Origin: an uncultured Erysipelotrichaceae bacterium
Lineage (GTDB): Bacteria; Bacillota_I; Bacilli_A; RFN20; CAG-826
Direction of reading: 5' to 3'
Assembly: GCA_902803285.1 (NCBI GenBank)
Contig: CADCPC010000026.1
Span: 1-34,839 of the forward strand
Length of the DNA stretch: 34,839 nucleotides
Part shown: one piece after another, positions 7,802-16,359 of the stretch
Layout of the letters: every line of letters starts with the position of its first letter
How positions within the stretch are numbered: the first letter of the stretch is position 1
Made by a program: the position numbers and the translations under genes
The notes under the pieces: generated by a model
Told to the model about the DNA's origin: nothing
What the model saw: only the letters and a program-made list of their open reading frames with translations
The model's database searches: none

Positions 7802-9967
7802 ATGGCAGAAAAGAAATTACAAGTTAAAAAATTACAAGTCTCCTTTAGAACTCAAGCTGGCATTTTAAAGGCTGTTAGAGGTATCTCCTTTGACTTATAC
7901 AAAGGTGAAACTCTTGCAATCGTTGGCGAATCAGGTAGCGGTAAATCCGTTACCTCTAAAGCCATCATTGGTATTCTTAGTGGAAACTCCATCGTTGAAG
8001 GTGGAGAAATCCTCTATGATGGCCAAGACTTATTAAAGATTGATGAAGAGCACTTCCATAAGATTAGAGGCGATAAAATCGCAATGATCTTCCAAGATCC
8101 TCTTTCATCTTTAAACCCAATCATGCGTGTTGGTAAACAACTTACCGAAGCCATGATTCTTAATGGTAGAGCAAGACAAAGAAATTCCCGTAAAGAATTC
8201 AATACTCACCTAGCTTTACTCAAAAAGAATTTAATCGAAAACAATCCTGAAAATAAGGATAAGTACGTGAAAATGTGCAGTGATTTCGATAAATTCTGTA
8301 TCAAATCAACCCAATTAGAAAAAGCATATAACGCGGCTAATTCTACTGCGGTTTCTACTCATACAAATATCGATGAGCTTGTATTCTTACTTGAAAAGAA
8401 TCAAAGAGTGGCCTTAAAAGCACAAGTTGTGACTATCTTAAGAATTCTTCCAAGAACTTATCATCATTATGTTGTTCATGGTGATGAATTAGAGACATTA
8501 ATCCCTGAACTCAACGGATTAGTTAAAGGCAAGAAAGCTATTGATATTGACAAAGTAGCAGTTATTGATGTTTTAAAACGCATCAATGATGTCGTCAAAG
8601 CAGGAATAGATAGAGAACATCCTGACTTCTTCAGATTAGGATATTACAAATTCAGAAACCCTGACTTTGATGAAAAGGGATATACAGGTTCCATCGCTGA
8701 TTTAGATAAGCTGACTCTCGACTTCCTTGATAGTGATTTCATGATTGAATTTATTAAACTTGGCAGCGAAGGAATGCTATATTCCCGTAACAAGAGTTTG
8801 GACGCTAAGAAAGAATTGCTTCCAAAACTCAATGAATTCCGTGACTTGGTGAACTCAATGGAAGTTCTTGATAAAAAGGTTTTATCACCAAGACTTAGAG
8901 AATTAAAAACAGGTGTTAAGCACGCTGTCGATTATGTCAGAGTTAAGAAACACTCTGTCGAATACTCATTTGGTATCTCTGTTTCTCACGAATTTAAACG
9001 TTATTATGAGGGTTTAAGATTAAATCCTAAGAACCTCCGTAAATACGAACAATCAAAAGCTAAATTTGATAAACTCATTGAATCAGGTAAGACACCAACA
9101 TGGAAAGTTATCCCTCCATATCTAGTTGATCTTGAATTAACTAAGAGCAATATCATCAAAATCTTAGATGACTTAATCTATAGATATAACAAAGATATCG
9201 CTTCAACCACCTATGACCCTCATAAGGAAATGATTGAACTTGTCGACTTCTTCAAAGAACAAGCTTCTAGACTTGTCTATAGAGTCACACAAGGTATCGC
9301 TAAAACAAGAGCGATTGAATTATTAAAAGAAGTTGGTATTGCTGAACCAGAAATCAGATATAAACAATATCCATTTGAATTCTCTGGTGGTATGAGACAA
9401 CGTATTGTTATCGCTATCGCATTATCTGCTAACCCAGATATCTTAATCTGTGATGAGCCTACAACCGCTCTTGACGTGACAATCCAATCTCAAATTCTTG
9501 AATTAATCAACAGAATTAAGAAGGAAAGAAATCTTTCAGTTATCTTTATTACTCACGACTTAGGTGTTGTTGCTAACATGGCAGACCGTGTTGCAGTTAT
9601 GTATGCTGGTAAGATTGTCGAATACGGAACAGCTGATGATATATTCTATGATCCAAAACATCCATATACATGGGCCTTATTAGCCTCTATGCCAGATCTT
9701 GATACCAAAGAGAAACTTGAAGCTATTCCAGGAACCCCACCTAACATGATTTATCCTCCTGTTGGTGATGCTTTCGCGGAAAGAAATAAATACGCTTTAG
9801 AAATTGACTTCGAACAAGAGCCACCTCTATTTGAAGTTAGTGAGACTCACTATGCGGCTACTTGGTTATTGCATCCAAATGCCCCAAAAGTTGAGCCACC
9901 AAAAATTATTACTGAGCGTATTGCAAGAATGAAGAAGGAGGTAGAAGACTATGGAAAAGACAGATAG
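7802..9967 (+). CDS. oppD: Oligopeptide ABC transporter ATP-binding protein OppD with a large insertion
   Basis: This ATPase powers the importer on the cytoplasmic side. Walker A GESGSGKS is at about residues 42-49, the Q-loop IFQDPLSSLNP near 96, signature FSGGMRQR near 527, Walker B ILICDEPTTALD near 548 and the H-loop FITHDLG near 583. Normal OppD has the signature near residue 155, so about 370 extra residues sit between Q-loop and signature. They are charged and mostly helical in character. The C-terminal peptide-transporter tail is present, but the usual cysteines are replaced: GDAFAERNKYALEID where relatives have GCPFxPRCxxAxxxC. The start at 7802 has a strong Shine-Dalgarno (CGGAGG); the longer in-frame extension to 7748 overlaps oppC and is rejected. 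It overlaps oppF by 17 bases. Confidence 0.92.
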   Translation: MAEKKLQVKKLQVSFRTQAGILKAVRGISFDLYKGETLAIVGESGSGKSVTSKAIIGILSGNSIVEGGEILYDGQDLLKIDEEHFHKIRGDKIAMIFQDPLSSLNPIMRVGKQLTEAMILNGRARQRNSRKEFNTHLALLKKNLIENNPENKDKYVKMCSDFDKFCIKSTQLEKAYNAANSTAVSTHTNIDELVFLLEKNQRVALKAQVVTILRILPRTYHHYVVHGDELETLIPELNGLVKGKKAIDIDKVAVIDVLKRINDVVKAGIDREHPDFFRLGYYKFRNPDFDEKGYTGSIADLDKLTLDFLDSDFMIEFIKLGSEGMLYSRNKSLDAKKELLPKLNEFRDLVNSMEVLDKKVLSPRLRELKTGVKHAVDYVRVKKHSVEYSFGISVSHEFKRYYEGLRLNPKNLRKYEQSKAKFDKLIESGKTPTWKVIPPYLVDLELTKSNIIKILDDLIYRYNKDIASTTYDPHKEMIELVDFFKEQASRLVYRVTQGIAKTRAIELLKEVGIAEPEIRYKQYPFEFSGGMRQRIVIAIALSANPDILICDEPTTALDVTIQSQILELINRIKKERNLSVIFITHDLGVVANMADRVAVMYAGKIVEYGTADDIFYDPKHPYTWALLASMPDLDTKEKLEAIPGTPPNMIYPPVGDAFAERNKYALEIDFEQEPPLFEVSETHYAATWLLHPNAPKVEPPKIITERIARMKKEVEDYGKDR

Positions 9968-11321
9968 AGAAGTTCTTTTAAAGGTTGATCACCTCAAACA
10001 ATACTTCAAACTTGGAAAACATGAATTACCAGCAGTCGATGACGTATCCTTTGAAATTTACAAAGGCGAAGTCTTCGGTCTTGTTGGTGAATCAGGTTGT
10101 GGTAAAACTACAACAGGTAGAACCATCATCCGTTTATATGACGCGACTGGTGGTAGTGTCTATTTTGATGGCAAAAGAATCGTTGCTGGTGTCAGAGGAT
10201 ATAAAGACGCGATTAAAGCCGCAAAAGCGGAATTTGTTGCTAAAGAAAACGCTCTTAAAGCAGAATTAAAATCTGGCTCCTTAGACGAAGTATCTTATCA
10301 AGAAAGGCATAATGAAAATCTCAATATCTACAAAGATATCGTTGAGAAGAATATGGAAGAAATCAAAAAAGCACGTTTCGACCATAGATACTGCAACCGT
10401 GAATTTGGTAGATTTGAAGCTCAAAAGGTTGATGATAAATATTTACCATTAATTGAAGCAGAAACTATCGAAGCTAAAAAAGGCTATTTGATTAAAGAAT
10501 ATCAAGCAGCCCGTAAACTCGCCTTGAAAGATCGTATTATGAACAAGATTCAAATGATCTTCCAAGACCCAATCGCATCATTAGATCCACGTATGACTGT
10601 TCGCGATATTATCGCTGAAGGATTAGTAATTCGTGGTATCAAAGATAAGAAATACATCGATGAGCAAGTCTATAAAGTCTTAGAGATGGTGGGATTAGTT
10701 CAAGAACACGCAACTAGATATCCTCACGAATTCTCTGGCGGACAAAGACAACGTATTGGTATTGCTAGAGCTATCATTCTTAAACCAGATATGATTATCG
10801 CTGACGAACCAATCTCTGCTCTTGATGTTTCTATTCAAGCTCAAGTCATTAACTTACTAAATGATTTAAGAGATAAGATGGGCTTAACTATTATGTTTAT
10901 CGCTCACGACTTATCAGTTGTTAAATACTTCTCTGACCGTATCGCAGTTATGTATTATGGAAAGATCGTTGAATTAACAACTTCTGATGAATTATTCAAG
11001 CATCCACTTCACCCTTACACAAAATCATTATTGTCGGCTATTCCTCTTCCAGATCCACATTATGAGAAGTTAAGACAAAGAATTACTTATAATCCTTTAA
11101 CCGCTCATGATTATTCTCAAGAGGGACCAACTATGAGAGAAATTCTTCCTGGCCACTTCATTTACTGTAATTCTGCAGAATTTGAAAAATACCAAGAAGA
11201 GATTAAGGCATTAGATGCAAAACAACAATCAGAATCCGAATCAGGAGACGGAGCAAAATCCAAATCTAAGCCAGCAAGAAAAGAAAAAGCTGGAGAAGAT
11301 CAAGAAAGTAAGGAATCCTGA
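9951..11321 (+). CDS. oppF: Oligopeptide ABC transporter ATP-binding protein OppF with an insertion
   Basis: This is the partner ATPase of OppD. Walker A GESGCGKT is at about 46-53, the Q-loop MIFQDPIASLDPRM near 202, signature FSGGQRQR near 261, Walker B MIIADEPISALD near 280 and the H-loop FIAHDLS near 316. About 105 extra, highly charged residues (rich in Lys, Glu and Ala, likely coiled coil, about 75-185) lie between Walker A and the Q-loop, a different place from the OppD insertion. Only one cysteine remains in the C-terminal tail (GHFIYCNS). The extreme C-terminus is a Ser/Lys/Glu-rich low-complexity stretch whose DNA is shared with the next gene. The ATG at 9951 is preceded by AAGGAGGT. 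It ends in TGA, showing that TGA is a stop here. Confidence 0.92.
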   Translation: MEKTDREVLLKVDHLKQYFKLGKHELPAVDDVSFEIYKGEVFGLVGESGCGKTTTGRTIIRLYDATGGSVYFDGKRIVAGVRGYKDAIKAAKAEFVAKENALKAELKSGSLDEVSYQERHNENLNIYKDIVEKNMEEIKKARFDHRYCNREFGRFEAQKVDDKYLPLIEAETIEAKKGYLIKEYQAARKLALKDRIMNKIQMIFQDPIASLDPRMTVRDIIAEGLVIRGIKDKKYIDEQVYKVLEMVGLVQEHATRYPHEFSGGQRQRIGIARAIILKPDMIIADEPISALDVSIQAQVINLLNDLRDKMGLTIMFIAHDLSVVKYFSDRIAVMYYGKIVELTTSDELFKHPLHPYTKSLLSAIPLPDPHYEKLRQRITYNPLTAHDYSQEGPTMREILPGHFIYCNSAEFEKYQEEIKALDAKQQSESESGDGAKSKSKPARKEKAGEDQESKES

Positions 11322-11757
11322 TAGTCTTCTATTAAGATACGGCATCACTGTTGGAATATGTTTAGTGCTCTCATTTATCTTAATTTGGGTATGGGGCATA
11401 TTCGATAACTTCGAAGTCGTAAAAGAGAGGACAAATTGGAACATTAATAGCGAATTAACCAAGAACATGTATATCCTCACCAATTCCACATTTGTTGTTG
11501 GAATAGTGTGTGCAGGATTTGGACTCTTGGTAGTCGCTAGTAATGGTGGAGCATTTGAGATGTTTGTCTACGGAATGAGACGATTCTTCTCCTTATTCCA
11601 AAGAGACGTTAATAAAGTCAAATTTAAAACCTTCTACGATTATCACGTCTATAGAAGTAGTGAACCAAAGCGATCCTTCGCTTACCTACTTATTGTAGGT
11701 GGGGCATTCTTAGCACTTTCTGGGGTGTTCCTGGCGGTTTACTTAAAATATCGTTAA
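11215..11757 (+). CDS. Small three-helix membrane protein downstream of opp (DUF3899-like)
   Basis: This 180-residue protein has a polar, Asn/Gln/Glu/Lys-rich N-terminus of about 36 residues and three predicted membrane helices at about 40-62, 87-110 and 155-177. It resembles DUF3899-type proteins, but I recognise this only loosely. The role is unknown; its place as last gene of the operon suggests a link to the peptide importer. The start at 11215 is preceded by AAGG at a good distance, and no other start lies before the first helix. The gene therefore overlaps oppF by 107 bases in another frame, so both proteins use that DNA for their low-complexity ends. A terminator follows at 11773-11800. 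Confidence 0.75.
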   Translation: MQNNNQNPNQETEQNPNLSQQEKKKLEKIKKVRNPDSLLLRYGITVGICLVLSFILIWVWGIFDNFEVVKERTNWNINSELTKNMYILTNSTFVVGIVCAGFGLLVVASNGGAFEMFVYGMRRFFSLFQRDVNKVKFKTFYDYHVYRSSEPKRSFAYLLIVGGAFLALSGVFLAVYLKYR

Positions 11758-11772
11758 TTTAATCGTTAGAAT

Positions 11773-11800
11773 AAAAAAAGGCCGTGAAAACGGCTTTTTT
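11773..11800 (+). terminator. Terminator of the opp operon
   Basis: GCCGT (11781-11785) and ACGGC (11790-11794) close on a GAAA tetraloop, with a run of A before and six T after. It is a strong intrinsic terminator 15 bases after the last gene. The A-run makes it partly usable in the opposite direction. Confidence 0.85.
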
Positions 11801-11899
11801 GATGCTTATAAGAAATAGTGATGGCCATGAATATTATCTCACATCCTCTTTTATATCGTTTTTGTATATTACAGTAAACAATTTTGACTATTTCCAGGC

Positions 11900-11933
11900 A
11901 AAATAAAAGACCTAACGGAAAACCGCTAGGCCT
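11900..11933 (-). terminator. Terminator of the subtilisin-like protease gene
   Basis: On the minus strand GGCCTAGCGG and CCGTTAGGTC form a 10-base-pair stem with two G-U pairs and a TTTT loop, followed by TTTTATTTT. It lies 14 bases after the protease stop and faces the opp terminator across about 100 bases. Confidence 0.8.
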
Positions 11934-11946
11934 TGAAAACTTTGGA

Positions 11947-14900
11947 TTAGTCTTCTTTCTTCTTTCTTGCTAAGAGTAAGATGACTCCTGCTAATGAGAG
12001 AATGGAAAGAATGACTGAAGTTGTTACGATTTCACCGCCACAACCTTTAGAAGGCTGTGGTTCTGGTTCTGGTTCGACGTGTTCGATAATTGTTAATTCA
12101 ATATTAGCAATCTCATCTTCGAATCTAACAGTAAGAATAATCTTACCTGGTTCAGAAGAATCAAATCCAGTATATGTAGCTTGTGAAGTAACAATCTTAG
12201 AAGAACCATCATCATAGTAAGCAGTGACAGTTAAAGTTGAAGAATCAAACTCTTCTCCAACTTCATAAGTCTTCTTAGTGACAGAAGCTTCAATTCTAGT
12301 TAAGGCTGGTAAGTCGATAATATTGTAACTAACTGTAGTGGACATGCCGTTAACAGTAACAGTTAATGTCTTTGTACCTGTAGTAGAGGAATCAAAACCA
12401 CTATAAGTGACTGTGCCTTCAACTGGACCAGTAACTCCGTTATCGTAGATACCATAAACTGAGATAGTTGATTCATCGAATTTATCACCAATATAGTATG
12501 TATCTTTTGTTAACTGAGCTCCGATTGCAGTAATAGTGTGAGTTTTACTACCTAATGTTACTTTGTAGTGTCCAATCGCACTTTCAAAAGCCACACCACC
12601 AGCAGTAACAGTTAAGCTTGCACTAACTTCGTTTCCTTCTGCATCAATATCAATAACAGAAATATCATGACTGTCATATCCGCCTGGAGTAGCAATAGCA
12701 ACCCACATACTTCCCTTCATTTCGTATGGAGAGTTATTTCTTGTGACTGCTAATGTGTATTCAGTAGTGCTACCAGAAGTAGACTTTGTAACCTTGAAAT
12801 TATGGTTAATTGTGAATTCAGAACTTGAAACAGAGATAATATCTTCTCCATCCACTCTAACTACTGAAGGCATTGTGTTCTTATTTAAAGCAGTTGTGGA
12901 ATAGAAGAATGCGTCTTTCTTTAATTGTTCTTTAGGAATATCAATATAGAATCCTTCTGCATCTTGTTTTGCATCATAAGATTCTTGGGTATTACCAGAA
13001 ACGTTAACAAAACTTGCACCTGCGTTGTCATCCGCTCTAACTCTTAAGAAAGAACCCAAGTCAGTAACAGAATTGATTTGTGGTTTAGCGTTGGTAATGA
13101 CAAAGTCATATGCTTTTGTGTGAACCACATCATCAGTAGTGGTGTATTTGAATTCGAGAACGTATTCGCCTTCTGGATAGAGGACTTTATCATCACCCCA
13201 TAATGGAATGATAGAATACGCTCTATGGCCGATAATACCATTATCAAGATAATCACTTAAAACGTGTGATTTTGCTAATGAGTAATTTGGCTCTTCACCT
13301 TTTTCAGGATCTCCTTCATCACCCCATAATGTGTCAAACATATGGTCATCTCTAACAAGAGACATATCACTCTTCTTATAAATCTTTAATGTATTAGTTT
13401 TAACAGAACGAGTGACATATTGTTGAATGAGAAGTGTATTGCCCATTTGTTCTCCGTCTTTAACGCTATCACCTTGAGCGATATATAAAGTATGGGAATC
13501 ATCTGCGTTGTGTTTAGCACCGATTTCGATACAAGATCTATTGTTATCATCAGCGATTGTTTTAAAATTGCCTTTGTTATAAATCCAGTTAGAAAGTGGG
13601 CTTGTGGATTCTTCCTCTTCCTCTTCCTCTTCTTCATCAGCCCATGTGCTTTGTTTGAAATCACCAAATGCAATCATGGATGCATAATCTGCGTTCTTAA
13701 AGCCCATGACAGTAGCGATATCGTTAACTAAATCAGATGGATAGACTCTGCCAGCTTCTTTTTCAAAGTTGAATGGTTCAACTGGGCTAGCGGCAGCGAC
13801 ATCACCATAATATCCTAAGAATGGAACTGATAAGTTAGTGACATCAGCGTTTTCAAATCTGACAAATCCTTCGATCGGACAAGCATATTCGAAGTAATCT
13901 TCGATAGCTGCTTTTTCTTCTGCTGTTAATTCAACGGTGCCTAAATCGATGTCGTTTGTGCCGACAGGGATAGTTACTGTCTTATCAACAGTTCTTAATA
14001 ATGTATTTCTAAATCCTTGGATTTTTGCATTTTTAACAGCATCAATTTCGGATTCAGCTTTTTCATAAACATAGATATCAGGTCTATAGATATCAATGTG
14101 AGCAGTAAATGTTACTGGTTCGCTACCTTCGTTAGTAGCAGATAATTGGAATTTTAGTGTGCCATTTTTGATGTCATCATTATTTTTCCATTCAATCTTT
14201 GCTTTTCCGCTATTGGCTTCGCTTTCAAGATAAATTTTGCTTTCTAATGCGTTACCAACGTTAGCCATACCAGCACCTTGCACTCTAACAGAAGTTGCAA
14301 CTCCTTTTTCATCATGAAGGATAGTGGTGGTTGACATTGTTCTAGCGTTGACTGTTTTCCAATAGTCAGGATCATCTAAATGTTCGCCAAGTAATAATGC
14401 GACAGCACCTGTGTAGTTAGGAGTGGCCATAGATGTACCGTTCCAATAGTCATATGAAGTAGTAGCTGTAGGATCTAAATTGCCTTTAGAATCTTCATAA
14501 ACTGCACCTTTGACCAACTTACCAGGAGCAGAGATTTCTGGTTTGATTCTTAAATCATATGTTGCACCATCAGAACTAAATGAAGCCATTTGTCCTGCGG
14601 TTGGGTTAGCAGCGTAAACATCTTTTAAGATAGTTAATTTACCACTATCATCGAATTTATCACGATCTTCATATGAGATAGAAACGACAGGAATTGCTGG
14701 AGAAACTCCATCACCAAAGGACATTCTAATAGAACCAGTAGTGTTATTAATAATTGCTAATGCGATAGCACCAGCTTTGTGAGCTGCTAAATATTTTTCA
14801 CCAAAGGAATTTTCACCACGGCTAACAACCGCAACTTTTCCTTGGACATTAAGACCTTTATAGTCAGCAGTAGCACCGTAATTAGGAACTTTTACCCAAT

Positions 14901-16236
14901 CAAATTCGGTTTTAGTGCCACCTTCAGTGATATCATATAAAGCTCTATCTTTTTCATAAATAGTGCTTGATGAAGAAATGACTTGGTCATCATAAGCTAT
15001 GTTATTGCCATTAACTTGGATAGCGTTTGTGAAGAATTCACGGTCAGCTTGGCTAGCACCGACTGACATAACTGATTCTAAGTTTGCAGAGCCAGACATG
15101 ATACCGGTTTCGATCATCTCACTAGTCCATCCTTCATAGGCCGTGCCGTTGAAGAATCCTTTTCCACTGTTACCAGCAGCGTAGTTAGACCAAATACCTT
15201 CTTCTCTTAATTGTTGTAATAAGTTAAAGACTGTTGTGTTTTCACCAAAGTCATTTAAATCACTACCAAATGACATGTTGAGAACATCACATCCTAATTT
15301 AGATGCATCTTCAAGAGCAGCGATAACTGCGGAATCGAAACATCCTGTACTTTGAGTGTGATCTTTCTTTTCTTCTTGTTTTGGATAGTATTCAGTGAAG
15401 ACTTTTAATAACGCTAATTGAGCGTTACTTGCAATACCTTTATAGGTAGGACCATTACCTGCTGCCATAGAAGCAACGTGTAGACCATGGTCAGAGATGC
15501 CTGAATAGACATCGTTATCAGGGAATGCTTTACCTTCGATATAATCGTCATAAGTATCTGTTTCTCCACCGTAATCGTAGAAGAATGGAACCTTATTATT
15601 GAAATATAAGGATGGGACATCAGTAGAAGTCTTAGCATTTAATCCTGATAATCCATCAACTGTAGCTTTGCTTAATTTGGTGCTAACAGTATTTGGTAAG
15701 GCAGTAAAGGTTTCATGAGTGTAGACATTACCATCAACAACGTGGTTAATGAGATATCCAGTATCAAGAATACCAATTAAAATTCCTTCGCCTTTCTTTG
15801 TGTCTGATGGAACATTCATTGTAGTAGCAGAGATGTTTTCTTCGATAACACTGCTTCCTGCACGAGTGATTGTTATAGCTCCATCGAGTGTTTCAATATG
15901 GTGTAATGTGTCATAATCGACATTCTTAACAAAATTAAGTTTTCTAATTGCATTAACTTGGCTTGAAGGTACTTTGAGTACGACAGCGTTTAATAAAGAG
16001 GTGTAACGATCGACAACCTTGAAGTTAGTGGTGACTTCACTTCTAATTAGTGATAAACCGTAATTTTGATAAGCGAGAACTTGTTTATCAGTCATGGACT
16101 TGCTGTAGCCATTGAAGTTAACAATGATTTTGGCGTCTTGTGCTTCTGCTGGTTCACTTTCTTTAGTGACCGCAAGAGAGATGCCACCTACTACAAGAGC
16201 GGATGCTAATAAACCTAAAGTTACAAATTTACGCAT
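11947..16236 (-). CDS. Cell-surface subtilisin-like serine protease (S8 family)
   Basis: This 1429-residue secreted protease should cut extracellular proteins. In order: signal peptide (about 1-33); inhibitor-like propeptide (about 35-115); S8 catalytic domain with Asp158 (GILDTG), His250 (DHGLHVA), oxyanion Asn356 (AAGNSG) and Ser602 (NGTSMATP); a PA domain inserted at about 450-550; Fn3-like and beta-rich regions; two Big_3-type Ig-like repeats near the end, each with a [ST]GFDSS motif; then a Pro/Glu linker, GCGGEIV, one membrane helix and RKKKED. The layout resembles lactocepin/C5a peptidase, but there is no LPXTG motif. A run of nine glutamates near residue 870 is encoded by CTTCCT-type hexamers (minus-strand GAAGAG). 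A strong Shine-Dalgarno (AAAGGAG) precedes the ATG. It converges on opp, so it may supply peptides to that importer. Confidence 0.92.
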   Translation of the reverse strand: MRKFVTLGLLASALVVGGISLAVTKESEPAEAQDAKIIVNFNGYSKSMTDKQVLAYQNYGLSLIRSEVTTNFKVVDRYTSLLNAVVLKVPSSQVNAIRKLNFVKNVDYDTLHHIETLDGAITITRAGSSVIEENISATTMNVPSDTKKGEGILIGILDTGYLINHVVDGNVYTHETFTALPNTVSTKLSKATVDGLSGLNAKTSTDVPSLYFNNKVPFFYDYGGETDTYDDYIEGKAFPDNDVYSGISDHGLHVASMAAGNGPTYKGIASNAQLALLKVFTEYYPKQEEKKDHTQSTGCFDSAVIAALEDASKLGCDVLNMSFGSDLNDFGENTTVFNLLQQLREEGIWSNYAAGNSGKGFFNGTAYEGWTSEMIETGIMSGSANLESVMSVGASQADREFFTNAIQVNGNNIAYDDQVISSSSTIYEKDRALYDITEGGTKTEFDWVKVPNYGATADYKGLNVQGKVAVVSRGENSFGEKYLAAHKAGAIALAIINNTTGSIRMSFGDGVSPAIPVVSISYEDRDKFDDSGKLTILKDVYAANPTAGQMASFSSDGATYDLRIKPEISAPGKLVKGAVYEDSKGNLDPTATTSYDYWNGTSMATPNYTGAVALLLGEHLDDPDYWKTVNARTMSTTTILHDEKGVATSVRVQGAGMANVGNALESKIYLESEANSGKAKIEWKNNDDIKNGTLKFQLSATNEGSEPVTFTAHIDIYRPDIYVYEKAESEIDAVKNAKIQGFRNTLLRTVDKTVTIPVGTNDIDLGTVELTAEEKAAIEDYFEYACPIEGFVRFENADVTNLSVPFLGYYGDVAAASPVEPFNFEKEAGRVYPSDLVNDIATVMGFKNADYASMIAFGDFKQSTWADEEEEEEEEESTSPLSNWIYNKGNFKTIADDNNRSCIEIGAKHNADDSHTLYIAQGDSVKDGEQMGNTLLIQQYVTRSVKTNTLKIYKKSDMSLVRDDHMFDTLWGDEGDPEKGEEPNYSLAKSHVLSDYLDNGIIGHRAYSIIPLWGDDKVLYPEGEYVLEFKYTTTDDVVHTKAYDFVITNAKPQINSVTDLGSFLRVRADDNAGASFVNVSGNTQESYDAKQDAEGFYIDIPKEQLKKDAFFYSTTALNKNTMPSVVRVDGEDIISVSSSEFTINHNFKVTKSTSGSTTEYTLAVTRNNSPYEMKGSMWVAIATPGGYDSHDISVIDIDAEGNEVSASLTVTAGGVAFESAIGHYKVTLGSKTHTITAIGAQLTKDTYYIGDKFDESTISVYGIYDNGVTGPVEGTVTYSGFDSSTTGTKTLTVTVNGMSTTVSYNIIDLPALTRIEASVTKKTYEVGEEFDSSTLTVTAYYDDGSSKIVTSQATYTGFDSSEPGKIILTVRFEDEIANIELTIIEHVEPEPEPQPSKGCGGEIVTTSVILSILSLAGVILLLARKKKED
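13611..13635. repeat. Hexanucleotide CTTCCT repeat coding for polyglutamate
   Basis: About four tandem copies of CTTCCT lie within the protease gene and encode a nine-residue glutamate run. The unit is a multiple of three, so length changes would alter the acidic linker without shifting the frame. Confidence 0.8.
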
Positions 16237-16333
16237 ATTGTTTCTCCTTTCTTAATAATTTTGAATTATGTGTATATTTTACTCTTTTTGAAAAATAGTA
16301 AAACAAAAACATATGTTGATTATTAATACCAAC

Positions 16334-16353
16334 AAAAAAGCAGCAAACGCTGC
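16334..16353 (-). terminator. Terminator of the polysaccharide export operon
   Basis: On the minus strand GCAGC, a GTTT loop and GCTGC are followed by six T. It lies just after the stop of the ABC exporter ATPase gene and before the protease promoter region. Confidence 0.8.
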
Positions 16354-16359
16354 CATTTG

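Noticed and set aside
9985-10269. 94-residue second-frame open frame inside oppF
   Set aside because: It overlaps the OppF Walker A region entirely and shows no protein-like pattern.
13386-13731. Open frames on both strands around the polyglutamate repeat
   Set aside because: They are shadows of the protease gene created by the low-complexity repeat.
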